In this document: positions 34,368-45,357 of the stretch, in pieces | Position numbering within the stretch: the stretch's first letter is position 1 | How the letters are laid out: every line of letters begins with the position of its first letter | Assembly: GCA_003049485.1 (NCBI GenBank) | Contig: PYST01000002.1 | Span: 248,001 to 312,000 of the forward strand | Length of the DNA stretch: 64,000 bases | DNA from: Ophioceras dolichostomum | Taxonomy: Eukaryota; Ascomycota; Sordariomycetes; Magnaporthales; Ophioceraceae | Direction of reading: 5' to 3' | Notes under the pieces: model-generated | The model's input: only the letters and a program-made list of their open reading frames with translations | The model's database searches: none | Told to the model about the DNA's origin: nothing | Translations under genes and position numbers: made by a program

Positions 34368-36982
34368 CAGAGCCGTTTCCGACGTTGGCTAACTGCCAGA
34401 CTCGGGAAATGGGAGCAAGGGAAATGTCCAAAGAAGAAAGTGGACTGGGGAGGGAAAGAGAAAGGGAAGAAAAGAAGCACAGCGCATCAAAGAGAAAGGG
34501 GTTGGAAAACAGGGGGTTCAACATGCAGCCCGCAATAACGAATGCCGCAACAGCAGGAGAGCAGACAGGAACAGCTAAATGTGAACAGAGTGTAGTAGGG
34601 AGACAACACTTGTCAGGGCCTGCAAGGCATTGAGAAATGTTTGCCGGTTTTCCCCCAAAGGTGATTGTGCGTTCAGAGGACTTCTCGGACGCAGAGACGC
34701 ATTGAGCCAACTAGCAGCGTGGGCGATCCGCGATAAAAGCGACGGACCTTGCCAGGACACCAGGAAGGCTGGCCAGTGAAGGGTAATCAGAACTGGAAAT
34801 GGGCTGGCAAGAGATTGATTGGGGTGCGAAGCCGACGGTTCAGCAGTCGGAAGGGGAGATACAGGGGACAAATGACGCAAAATGAAAGACGCGTCCCGAG
34901 CATGGCGGTATGAGAAGAGGCGCGAGACATGAAAAAGAAAATGGAGAACAGCAAAAAAAAGGACGGCCAGAAAAAAGGCTGTGAAGATGTGGAGTGGAGA
35001 TCTCCGTTCGCCAGTTGCGTTATGTAAGCCTGGAACAGAGTGCGGATCACGTGAACACGCGCTGGAGAAGGACGGGTCTCGTGCGCCAACAGTTACCCCT
35101 CCGTATTCATCGTGGCTTCGAATGTGCACGATCGGAATAAAATGGCCAGTGGTCCAAAAATTCGTAATCAATCCTGGCCTTGTAAGGCAATGGTACCAAA
35201 AGGGGGATTTCTCAACTGTGCCGTCGAACCAATGGACGCTACTCTATGCGCTGCGGTGCACAGGTTTCAGGCCGCAGGCACTGATTTGTTCACGATCCGT
35301 CTGATGCTAGTCCAGGCGCTTTGCTTCCTGCTCTTTAATTGTTGGTTTCACTGGAATCCAGACGAAATCATCACACCGAAAAAGAGACCACTTTCACAAC
35401 TCTGCCTGCAGGAGACGATGCCGACGATTCGATGCTGCGACGCCTGCCTGGGCGACCCATCTGACAAAGACAGCAGCCCTATTTTTGCTGCGCCCAATCA
35501 AATCGCACCTCGCGGGGCAAACCCAGCTATGGACCCAGCCTCAGGCCAGGCCGAGATCTACCCCCGAAAGCATTGTGGCAAAGCTCAAACAGATTTGTTT
35601 CCTCCGCCTACTCGAACGGACGCCATCTCGGAGCTATACGCATGTCTCTCTACTTCCGCTGAGATCAATATGACCAAACAGCAGCCCGTCCGAGGAGCTG
35701 TGGAAGGTTATAGTTGAGGCTAGCATTAGGGGGTGTGGCTGGGCTCATGCCAAGCGCCGGCCAGTGGCTAAGGTTAGGGCTCACTCATAGTGCTTAATCC
35801 GTACTGACCAGCGCTGGATGGAAACTCTCAGAGCCGAAAGAATCACCATCAGCGTCATACTCCGCAGGCTCCAGTTGCAGGTAGGTATTTGGCGTTTCTT
35901 TCCTCTCTTGTTTTTTTCGGCCCCGCGTTTGCCGACGCCAATAGAAGTCTATCTCGAACAAGCCTGCATTTCGTATGCTCTCTGCCTCTGTGATGGGCCG
36001 GGGGCAATCACCTTGGAATCAAGACGAACGGCCCAATTATTAGGGTGCCACAGAATGCAGGGAGTTGGAAACGAAACATGAGATGGTCCAACGGCTCAAT
36101 TGTGCCGGCAAGCTGGCTGCTGGGGCCCGTTCAATGTCGGCCAGCTGTACGGGAGTCAGAGGAGGGGCTAGCTTGACGCTTGTTCATTGGCTGGGCGGAT
36201 CCCGCAACGAGTTGTTGGTCGGTGACTGGGTCTCACGCCGCTCCTAGCGTCAGGGGGGGAAAGGCGGGGGCGACGGCGAGCGAGGCTGAACTGCATCCCA
36301 TCCCCAGTTTCCACTCCCTGTGCCGGAGCCCCTTTCCAGACATCTACTGGAATGGGTTCCTTTACTGCCTCCCGAGCTTCCTTCCCCCTTCCCCTTTCAT
36401 CTTCATGGAAGTCCGAACATGGCGTTGGCCATTTTCAGGCCCGTGGTTGGCTCGTAGTCGTGTGCAAAGGATGAGTCCGCTCAGAAGTTTGTGTGGAGGA
36501 TGGCTCTGATTTCCGATATGCGCCTTAGTTCGGCCAGCTGCAAACTAGGAAGAAGGGGTTGACCGCCATCGTGGGTTTCTTGTATAAGACAGGCGCCGAT
36601 TCCTCCCGTGTTGCCCATTGAACTTTCTTGCATCACTATTCTACGTTCCCTCACTATCTTATTCATTCTTGTGCTTCTTTCTTCCCGTCTTTCGCTCCGG
36701 CTGTGGCGTTCTTTCTAGTCCAACCTAGATCTCCTCTTTGTTTCCTTTGATCGAGCCCTTTCTTTCCGTGACTATAGCCCTGTGACAAACAATCTTTACT
36801 CAGAGATCGCATTCACATCTATACGTGTACAAGCCCATTCTCTTTGATCGATCGCTTGCTGCCAAACACCTCCCCTTTTCGTCTTTCGTTACTTTCGGTT
36901 CCTCCCTCACAGCATTCTTCCTATTACGAAGCATTCGATATAGATCGATTCTCTTCTCGTTGAATATTGCCTTCATCTCAAT
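34368..36982. other. Divergent 2.6-kb intergenic region
   Basis: This separates the F-box gene (-) from the secreted-protein gene (+). Short open frames such as 35112-35717 lack motifs. The 36600-36980 part is CT-rich and should be the leader of the secreted-protein gene. No gene is supported. Confidence 0.5.
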
Positions 36983-37773
36983 ATGCGTGGTTGCAACATC
37001 CTCCTCGCCGCCGCCGCCATAGTCGGCACTGCTAGCGCCTCGCCAACGCAGAAGCTCGATACTCGCGCTTACGCCGGACCCTATGCCCAGCAACTCATCG
37101 AGGCCATAGATTCGACGACGGATACGTGTGACAAGGCACCAGCACCAGACCAGTGCCGAACCGCTGAGCAGGCCGCGCCTTTCTTCATCGACGCGATGGC
37201 CAAGTACGGGATATACGAGCCCTTCGAGATCGCCGCCGTGATCGCTCTTGTTTTGCATGAGAGTGCTGGTCTGAAGTACAAACAGCCCTCGAGTGCCCCC
37301 CAGACGGACCCGCAGGGCAAGGGAACTTCGAACATGCAGAGCGGTGACGTAAGTACCGACAGTCAGGATGCCCCAGATCCCAGGTTCCTTCAGCTTTGTG
37401 AGAAAAATGCCGATGCTGACATGATCCCCGAACCACGCAGTATAACGTCAAATACGCCAAGTCCATCCCCGAGCTCGCCACCCAGGTCCAGACTATCACC
37501 GGGGGTAGCGACACGCCCGACACTGCGCAGAAGAACCAGATTCTCAAACTCTTGCAGGACGACAAGTACACATTCGCCTCCGGCGCCTGGTTCCTCGCCA
37601 CTCAGTGCCAGCCGCAGATCCGGGCGGACCTCCAGGCTAGGAAGCCGGACGCATGGATGAACTACATGATCCAATGCGTGCAAGTGCCAAAGACACCGGC
37701 CGATGAGTTCGCAAAACGCGAGAGGCTCTGGGCCGCTGCTCAGGATGCTTTCGGCGTGGCACCCGCCTCGTAG
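36983..37773 (+). CDS. Small secreted protein, possible lysozyme-like fold
   Basis: Exons are 36983-37348 and 37441-37773 (phase 0), 232 residues. Residues 1 to about 19 (MRGCNILLAAAAIVGTASA) form a signal peptide, so the protein is secreted. The mature part has conserved-looking ALVLHESAGLKYKQ, GKGTSNMQS, YNVKYAKSIPEL, FASGAWFLATQC and WMNYMIQCV, with few Cys. The HES in the first motif, followed by a GTSNMQ stretch, recalls the catalytic Glu region of lysozyme or transglycosylase folds. This is weak evidence, so I give no enzymatic name. Homologues of this shape occur in many ascomycetes as hypothetical extracellular proteins. CT-rich leader DNA precedes the ATG, suggesting good expression. 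Confidence 0.85.
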
Positions 37774-38481
37774 TACGTTCGAAGCCTTGCCGACTTCAGT
37801 TGGACGGCGAGGAGCCCACTTGTAGGAGGCGTTCTGGAGATATCTTCGATTGTTTATGTTTTTTCCCAGTACTTTTACTGTCTCAGATCGGCGTTTGCTT
37901 CGGATGTTATAAGCCTTAGATGCCTACCACCTAGGTCTGTGATTCTAGGCGTTTTTTTCAGGCGCTTCTATGTTGTCCCCCAGTCTTCTTTTCTTATATT
38001 TATTCTGAAATAGCGCAATTTATCTTTCCTCCCCAAACCAATTGCTCGTCAGTTCCCTGGTAGACGTCCAATTCATGTGAACAGCTCCCCTGGCTTGCCA
38101 GGCCGAAGGTCGATACCTAAGGAGTCTTTCCCAACCGAGGTTCCTCCTGCCCGGCTCAAATCTCGGCTGTCACAACCTCTCTTACTCTCGCCACGTATTC
38201 GTCACTCCCACACTGTTGACAATAAGGACAACAGTCTGGCGCCTTCTTCCTACCCAACAAGTTGATACAACATGGCACCTACCTGCGTTGGGTACCTAGG
38301 TACCTACCTTAGGCACCTTCCCAGAGAGAAGTAGGCTGGAACTTCTAGGTAAAGAGAGCTACCTTCGCTTTCCTACCGTCCCCTCAACATCACCACCGCG
38401 ACCAATGTTGGTCCTCTAAAGGGATATCTTCACAATACCTTTATCTAGAGCATATCATCTGTTAGCGCATTCGACGATATC
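37774..38481. other. AT-richer intergenic region with GTACCTAGGTAC motif
   Basis: This holds the secreted-protein 3' flank and the upstream side of the next gene. The palindromic string GGTACCTAGGTACC lies near 38291-38304, followed by further TACCTTAGG. No gene is seen. Confidence 0.5.
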
Positions 38482-39903
38482 ATGGACGATACCGCTCCTA
38501 TTAGGCCTCGTCGAAGGAACCGCAAAAGAAAACCACTCGTACGGCCTGATAGCTTCGAGCCCGCCAAAAGAAAAGCTCCGGCACTGGGAACGAGCACAAG
38601 CGGCGGACAGAATGAAGAGGCTTCTACACAGAAAGAGAGTGCCGACACCGGCAACGAAAGAGAGGCCACCACACAGAAAGAGAATACCAACGCCGACGAG
38701 GGGAATGCTACGGCCCAGGAAGTTATTACCGTCCCGGCCGAACAACCTTGCATAGCCTGCCTCAGAACCATGTGCCATATAAGAGACGAGGACATTGTCT
38801 GTGGGGCAGAGGTTATCTGTACGTGTAAAACTAAACTCCTCACTATGAACTCTTCTTTTATGGTGACGTCGTCTAACGACGGGACCCTGTTTTTGCCCAA
38901 CTGCGCCCACTACAGGGAAAGAATGCGAGGTCTGCTCAGAGCTGGAACTCGACGACTGCACGCCAAACATCAGAGCCCCTTACCATGCCAAGAGGGTCTT
39001 CAGAAAGGCGGCCCTGTTGCGTGAAGCCAAGGCGCGGGCAGCCTCATCCGGTGTAATCCTGATGCCTTTTTCTTCCACGTTTCTGATTTTCATTTTTTTC
39101 CCCTGCCACCATCTCGCTGCTAACTCAGGTCGCTAACAACCCCGCCGCTCACACAGGACGAGAACGACGAGGAGGAACGCAAAAATGCCAGACTTGCCTT
39201 CCTGAAGGCGATCGCGGACTACCACGCGGTCGCTAATGCTCAACTTCTACTTATTCCTGGCCGCTATCCACGCCTCCAACTCGGCGATAGGTTGATCCCT
39301 GAATATCTTCACGAAGGCCGAGGCCGGCACAGGAATGGGAATGGACCGCACCGGAAGGGGCCGCACCTCAAGAGGACGAGCCGGAAGAGGACGCAGCGGA
39401 AGAGGACGCAGCGGAAGAGGACGCAGCGGAAGAGCACGAACCGGAAGAGGACGAACCGGAAGAGGACGAACCGGAAGAGGACGAACCGGAAGAGGACGAA
39501 CCGGAAGAGGACGAACCGGAAGAGGCCGCGAAGGAAGAAGGCGCTAGAGTCCAGCCGAGCCCCGAATCCCAGATCATCCTGAACGAGATGCACTCCCTCA
39601 AGGCTNCCGAGCCCCGAATCCCAGATCATCCTGAACGAGATGCACTCCCTCAAGGCTGAGATCCTTGGTTCGCTCAGTCAACTACAGTCCGAGGTCCAAC
39701 GCGTTCGCCGTGAGATAGGTAGGGCTGGTCACCAGCGGAATGAGAAAGCCCCCGCTGATGGCCTCCAGGCAATGCAGGAGACCGAGAAAAGGGCCGAGAA
39801 TAAGCAGCAAAGCCAGAACAGAGTCAGGACGCTGTTGCTAAGGAGCGAAGAAGCGGTCGAAGGGAGGTTTAGGCTCGGCGAGTGGCCTACCATCTCTACG
39901 TGA
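38482..39903 (+). CDS. Lineage-restricted protein with CxxC motifs, acidic repeats and coiled coil (model uncertain)
   Basis: Well-supported exons are 38482-38818, 38916-39052 and one starting at 39157. They encode a basic N-terminus, then CIACLRTMCHIRDEDIVCGAEVI-WKECEVCSELELDDC (six Cys or more in zinc-ligand-like spacing), then a helical LAFLKAIADYHAVANAQ part. The 3' part contains ten 15-bp units (39381-39530) that read EEDEP/EEDAA in one frame and RKRTN in another. Behind them lies a coiled-coil-like region (ILGSLSQLQSEVQRVRREI) and a stop at 39901-39903. The frame of the helical part differs from the acidic frame by one base, and no intron I can find fixes this. The join at 39606 (N) breaks the frame again but is explained by a duplicated overlap. 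I do not recognise the family; similar Cys-array proteins occur in fungi as lineage-specific genes. Function unknown. Confidence 0.6.
39381..39530 (+). repeat. 15-bp tandem repeat, ten units
   Basis: Units are CCGGAAGAGGACGAA or GCGGAAGAGGACGCA in phase, codons for Pro/Ala-Glu-Glu-Asp-Glu/Ala. A first partial unit precedes at 39369-39380. Unit identity is very high in the middle, pointing to recent expansion. The repeat lies inside the predicted gene at 38482-39903. Confidence 0.9.
39555..39657. repeat. 51-bp duplication flanking a single N (probable assembly artefact)
   Basis: The segment beginning CCGAGCCCCGAATCCCAG is identical at 39555-39605 and 39607-39657, with N at 39606 between the copies. 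Removing one copy plus N (52 bases) restores a single reading frame from the acidic repeat into the coiled coil, so a failed contig overlap is the best explanation. Confidence 0.9.
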
Positions 39904-40416
39904 AGACCAACCCAAAGCGTCAGGGAAAGGGAAACCAGGCTGACGTCTGCGCTGAGCCGTCCACCTCTCTCACGCTTCTGTTTTGCCGCTGATGAACGGT
40001 CTGCGCGACGGACTATCTCCAATAGATAGCGTCAGACGTCTGACAGGAGTTCGCGTATAACTTTCAAGGCATAGGCGAGGGTGGAATGGGCTGTAAAACA
40101 TATATTTGCCTCTTGTCTCACCAAACCAATACAAAACACAATTTACACCATGACAGCGTCCCCGAGAAACCACCCGAAATTTTTGCTTCCTGAAAAAGAC
40201 CAACATCCTGATTCTCATTCTCTAGGTAAAGCACGCTCCCTCGTGTCCACCACTCCCTTCCACCTAGTAACCTCGCGTATCATTTCTTGACCGAGAACAC
40301 TCCAGGCAGCCTTGCTTAGGTACCAGCTAACTTGAACAAACTGACAGCCTACCAAAATACCCCACTTTACTTAGGTAGTGGGCGGGTAGGTTGGATGTGC
40401 ATGTATGCTCTCAACC
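39904..40416. other. Convergent intergenic region
   Basis: No gene is seen between the uncertain acidic-repeat gene (+) and ABP1 (-). TTAGGTACC- and TTAGGTAG-type motifs occur at about 40315-40385. Confidence 0.5.
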
Positions 40417-42985
40417 TCACTTATCAAGCATCACATAGTTAGCCGGGAACAAGCCCGAATTGCCACCGTAGTGGCCGAACCACCAGTCCTCATCCGGGAA
40501 CTCCAGGTCGGTGATCGTGGCGTGTTCAGGGAAGCTCAGTTCTGCAGATGATGTTAAAAGGAGTATTAGTAAGCCGGACACGTCTCATTGGTTAATAAGC
40601 GGGCTGGGTGGGTGAGAAAGAAAGAAATGAGAATCACCACATACCATTGTCTTCGGCAGCCTCATAGTCATAAAGCGCAGAGGCGGTGGGGCCGGCAGCA
40701 GCAGCAGCGGCTGGGGCAGCGACAGGAGCGACAGGCGCCTTGACTGGCTCTGGGGCCGGAGCAGGCGCGGGAGGCGGCGGGGCAGGCGCAGCGGTGTCGT
40801 CTCCGCCGCCCTCGACAAGCTCCACGTAGTTGCTCGGGAAGAGTCCGGACTCGCCCTGGGAGTTGGTGCCCATCCACCAGTCGTCGTCCACCATCTCGAT
40901 GTTCGTGACGTACTCGCCCTCCCGGAGCTCGATCTCGTTGTCCTCGGCCTTCTCGTAATCATACTGGATGATAGCGCGCTTGCCTGCACCGCCTGCAGCG
41001 GGGGCGTGGGCAGCCGGCTCCTCCTCGGGCTCCTCCTGCTCCTGAGGGACAACGCGCTCGAGCGCGCGGATGGGCATGGCCGGCTGCTCGTGGCGCTCGA
41101 CGGGGGATTCGATCTCGACCTCGGGAACACGTGGCACGGGAATGGCAACGCGTGGCGGCGATGGCGACCTCCCGCGAGTCTCGGCTTCCTCCTCCTCCTC
41201 TTCCTCGTCATGCGGGCGCGAGGGCAGACCCGGGAGGGCAAAACCTCCAGCAGGGCGAGTCGACAGATTCGGAGGCGGAGGGGCGTGGTCGTCGTCGAAG
41301 CCGCGGTCGCTGCCGGTGGGGACTTTCGGCACGCTCGGGGCGGACCCACCCATGGGAGCCGTCTCCTTGAAGCGATCACGGAGGGCCGAGATGCCACCGG
41401 AGGGGGAGGCCGGCGCCTCACGCTCGGGTTCGTCATCGCCAGTCCTCTGCTCGACCACAGCTCCGCCACCACGGCCAAAGTTGGTGGTCTGCACTGTGCC
41501 CCAGCTCTTGCCCGAATAACCGCTCTTCCACTCACTGCCGCTCTTTTGCGCAGCAATCGGGGAAGTCGGCGGCGCGGTTCCCGTAGACCGGGGGGAAATC
41601 CCCTGCTTGGCCTTCTTCTCGGCCCACAGCTGCGCAGGCGTCTTGCCGCCCTGGTCTGCGAAGGTGCGGCTGGCGGCGCCCACCGGCGCTGCGGCAGGAA
41701 CAGCAGGACCCCCGAGGCCTAGCGGGGTAGGCGCCTTGGTTCCCGTGAAGGCCGCCGCCCCGCCGAACTTGTTGGCTACCTTTGGCTTGGGCATGGACGA
41801 AAGTCGCTCGGATTGTGGGGCCGAGAAGGCGGAGCTGCGATCGACAAGGCTCCTCGGTTTCTCCTCCGGCGCGTCCTCGACAGGCTTCTGGGCCTTGGCG
41901 CGGATTGCGGCGATGTCAACCTTCCCGACTGGTTCGTACGCTCCTTTGACGGTGGTCGGACGGTCGTCCTGCGTGTTCTTGGAGGCTGCTCGGATGGCGG
42001 CGATGTTTACCTTCCCCACAGGCTGGTAGCTTCCCCCAATGATCCCCGAGCGGTCGTCCTGACTGCCGCCGCCGCCGCTGAATCTGGACGGCTCCTGCTT
42101 TTGGCTTCTGAGCTCAGCCATGTTGACCTTCGTGGGCTTGTAAGCCGACTCAACCTTCTGGAGCTCGGTGCGGGTGATAGGCGGCGCATCAGCGCCCCAT
42201 CCGTCCTCGTCTACATCCTCCTGCTTCCTCTGTCGTGCGGCAGCCAGGGGGTTATAGGCGCCTGCGGTGCTCGAGGTCGTCGGTGTGAAGACGGGCTTCT
42301 TGGCGACAGGCGGGGCAGCCTGTGATCGAGATGGGGCGGAGCCGCCAGCCGAGTATTTCGAGCCGGATGCGTCGGCTACCTTCTTGATGATGTTATCGGG
42401 GCCCAGGTCGGCATCAGATCTCGCGGTGATCTGCACATGGTAACCGTGGAGGATCTGAGAAACGGACGCCAGATGGCTGGTGAAGTAGCCCTTGGTTCTC
42501 TCGGGAACGCCGCCCCCGCACCAAGCAATGAGCACGTTCTTGGGAAGTGTAGTATTGGGGTCTTTGACCTTGACGAAGGCAAATTGAATCCGACCCTCGT
42601 TGAATTCCTCGACCAGTTCGCTGAGTTCGCCCTCTGCAAAGAAATAGGGAAGTCAGTATTTGATCGTAACCGACGTGCCGATTTAGCAGCTGGCTTGGGC
42701 ATCGATGGCAGTCCTGCCTCCGTCGGCCATCCAACATAGTCAAAGCCGCCACACTGTAATTTTGGTGCGGAGGTCGTTGCGAAACTCACCGCCCTTGCTC
42801 TCAACTTTGAGAACGCTCTCCGATGCACCGCTACCCTGGAAGGCGTTGACGAGTGGCGCTTGGACTGAAAACAAGGCCCATTGACCATAGGTTGAGGAGC
42901 CCGAGGATGGCGGAAGGGCATTCACGACTCCCTGGTAGCTGCTCTTGATTGAGGGGCCATTGACCGAGAGGTTTAATGACGCCAT
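40417..42985 (-). CDS. ABP1: Actin-binding protein Abp1 (drebrin/ADF-H domain, two SH3 domains)
   Basis: Exons are 42985-42790, 42633-40645 and 40541-40417 (both introns phase 1), 769 residues. Abp1 sits on endocytic actin patches, binds F-actin, activates Arp2/3 and links to kinases and scaffolds. Residues 1 to about 135 form the ADF-H domain (MASLNLSVNGPSIKSSYQ, YGQWALFSVQ, VEEFNEGRIQFAFVKV, LIAWCGGGVPERTKGYF). The middle is disordered with repeated KVNMAELR/KVNIAAIRA/KVDIAAIRAKAQ modules and acidic DDW elements that may engage Arp2/3 or actin. SH3-1 lies at about 617-672 and SH3-2 at about 714-769; both have ALYDYE-type RT loops, DDWW/DEDWW and GLFPSNYV/GLFPANYV ends. Two SH3 domains occur in many filamentous fungi while yeast has one. 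Confidence 0.95.
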
Positions 42986-43810
42986 GGCGGCGGTGGTGGG
43001 GGGAATCGAACAGGCGACACAGCACAGATGGTCTGGTTGGGGGATCGTGGAAGACCGGTTGATGGTTGGATGTTGAGAGGAGGGGAGGCTTTTGATGATC
43101 CTCGAGCAACAGAGAGCGCAGGTCCTAACCCAAAGCGTGAGTGCAAAAAGAAGGATGAGTGAACGGATGGATGTTCAGGACCCTAGAACTCCAGAGGCTG
43201 TGCCACGCCGAGCAGCCGTGAGGAGGAGCTGTGGCTCACTGCGGGGCCGCGACGAGCGCATACGTAATTGGGGCTTCCAGGTGCGGGCAGCTTGGGCTGG
43301 AGGCAGCCAACATGGACCTACGAGAGATTTTCAAGTTGGAAGCCCAAAACTACCCCTAAGAAGCGAGCCGACAAAGCCAATAGAATCAATTCCGGAAAGA
43401 GTTCCGGAAAGAGCAGGAAATTGCCCTTCACTGTGTTTATGGAAGTCCAGCTCTGATCCATTCCCAAGATACGCGGGAACGTTCTGGATGCTTGTAATCG
43501 TACCACTCGATTGACCGCGAACGGGATTCGGTACGTTAGGGCGCGCTGATGTGATGCTGGTTACCTCTATGAAGGCAAGGTCTGCAAACGGTATATGCAT
43601 TCCGTACTCGTCGACGGCGAGTCTTTCCAATTCGTGCATCGCCATTAATTACAGAATCATTACAAGAAGGAAAAGGCAGAGCAAGCTCCCAAGCTATTTG
43701 TATTACCTGTCTTCCGAAGTTCCTCGCCATCCTCATCCACGTCCAAATGCCAGAAGAAGTGATCTCAGACCAGCTTCTTGCGCGACGGAACCTCGCCCAA
43801 CTTTCTCAAC
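42986..43810. other. Intergenic region upstream of ABP1
   Basis: This holds the ABP1 promoter and the 3' flank of the CYSTM-like gene. Short open frames lack motifs. No gene is seen. Confidence 0.5.
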
Positions 43811-44199
43811 TTAACAGCACTCGAAACATAGCTCGCAGCAATCACCCAAGCAGTCGCAGCATTCGAAGCAGATGCAGCAGGCAAGCAGACCAGCCAGGAA
43901 GCCCTTCTTGCCATCACCCTTTGACTGACGAGGTGGCGGACCCTGCTGCTGGTGGTACTGCATTGGGGGTCCTCCCTGGGGTGGATAGTAGCCTCCCTGG
44001 GGCGGGCTGCCATATGTCTGTTCGGTGGAAGGTCAGTGCATACTCCCCATCTTGAGATGGTTCACACTTGATTTTCGATGGAAATCTGTCGGTTCTTGGG
44101 AGTGCACACCTGCTGGGGATACTGGGGATAGCCTCCTTGAGGGCCGTAGCCGCCCTGCTGCGGAGGCCCGCCGCCGCCGTAGTATTGCTGAGCCGACAT
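43811..44199 (-). CDS. CYSTM-like small protein (Gln/Gly/Pro-rich head, Cys-rich tail)
   Basis: Exons are 44199-44110 and 44017-43811 (phase 0), 98 residues. The head is Tyr-Gly-Pro-Gln-rich (QQYYGGGGPPQQGGYG). The last 30 residues start KKGFLAGLLACCICFE and hold 11 Cys in CC and CxC clusters. This matches the CYSTM pattern of tail-anchored, palmitoylatable stress-tolerance proteins found across eukaryotes, including yeast YDL012C and YDR210W. It likely associates with the plasma membrane through the Cys-rich segment; acylation is inferred. Correct reading requires splicing and the second-exon frame ending TGC TGT TAA at 43811. ABP1 lies downstream on the same strand. Confidence 0.88.
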
Positions 44200-45357
44200 G
44201 GTGTGGAAAGATTGGCCGTGCCAAGACTGGGCTGCGCTGACAGTACCGGGCGCTCGGCGACTGGAAGTTTGGTTTGGGGATAGATTTCGGGCCTTGGCAG
44301 TATGCGGCGCTTGACGACTTGGCAGAATGACGGGGAAAACACGGACCCGCGATTTAAAAGGGAAATGAGGGAAAAGTTGAGGAATTTATCGATGGTGTTT
44401 TGGGGGGCCTGTGCTTGTTCTCAGGCAGAAGCGCAAGCAAAAAGAGTTAAATGAAAGACGGGAAGTGTTTTGCAGGTGGTGGCGGGTTTCCCGGGATGTT
44501 CAAGGGTTCCCACGTTCTGTTGCTGCTTCTGTCTGGTGCTTTTAGCTCCGAACGCACGTGTGTGTAGGTGAGATTCAGGTTCCAGAGGCAGCCCGCCTTT
44601 AGCCTACCTCCTGTCACCAAGCCTCGATTGTCGCCCCTGCCGTGACGCGTCCTGAATGGCTGCGGTGAAGTCGGCAACTACCAGACTATAGGCCTTTGGC
44701 AAACCTAAACCGCTAGACTGCTACTGCTACGGAAAAGAGTCAGTTCGTTGGGCAAACCCCAGAACCAAGTTCAATGTTGTCTCAAAGAACGGCACATCAT
44801 CACCAGCTATTTCGGCCACGGGATCTCTGTCGTCGTAGGTCATGGGGCAGTTGCAAAACGGGCAGACCTTAATCGTTCGCCAATAGGAAAGCACGATTTG
44901 AATCTTTATCATTCCATCAAACAGGTAGACGCCAATCCCCGTTCGCAAAAGAGCATACGAGCAGGCACCGGCACAGCTCCTCCCTCTCGTCGCCGATCTC
45001 GACGCCACAGCAGATTTGTCCAGACATGTGGCTGAGAACTTGAAGAGCTGTGATGCGATTGCGACTTGGAGAGGAAATGACGCAAGGTGCCACAGCAGCC
45101 AATGAGGGATTCTCCAAATCACCCAGTCCCCGAGTATCGGTGGCGGGGCATCAAAAACTACCACATCCACCACATCATATTACAAACATATTTTCCGACT
45201 GCGCGATCTGTCTAAAATTCCCCGCGCCGGTATGCGGCGGATGGTGAGACCAGTGACATCGTGACAGTGAGAGCTCATCTGATTCTAACTTTGAGGACCG
45301 TTTCTCTGCGATTTACGCAGCAGCCGCCAGTTGCGCGCATCAAAACATCGAACCACC
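44200..45357. other. Divergent promoter region between the CYSTM-like gene and GRX3/4
   Basis: No gene is supported in these 1.15 kb. It should contain the promoters of both stress-related genes. The 44727-45173 minus-strand open frame lacks family signatures. Confidence 0.5.

Noticed and set aside
39309..39653. Minus-strand frame of Phe/Leu/Val repeats across the 15-bp repeat
   Set aside because: It is produced by the repeat unit read in antisense; it crosses the N join and has no independent support.
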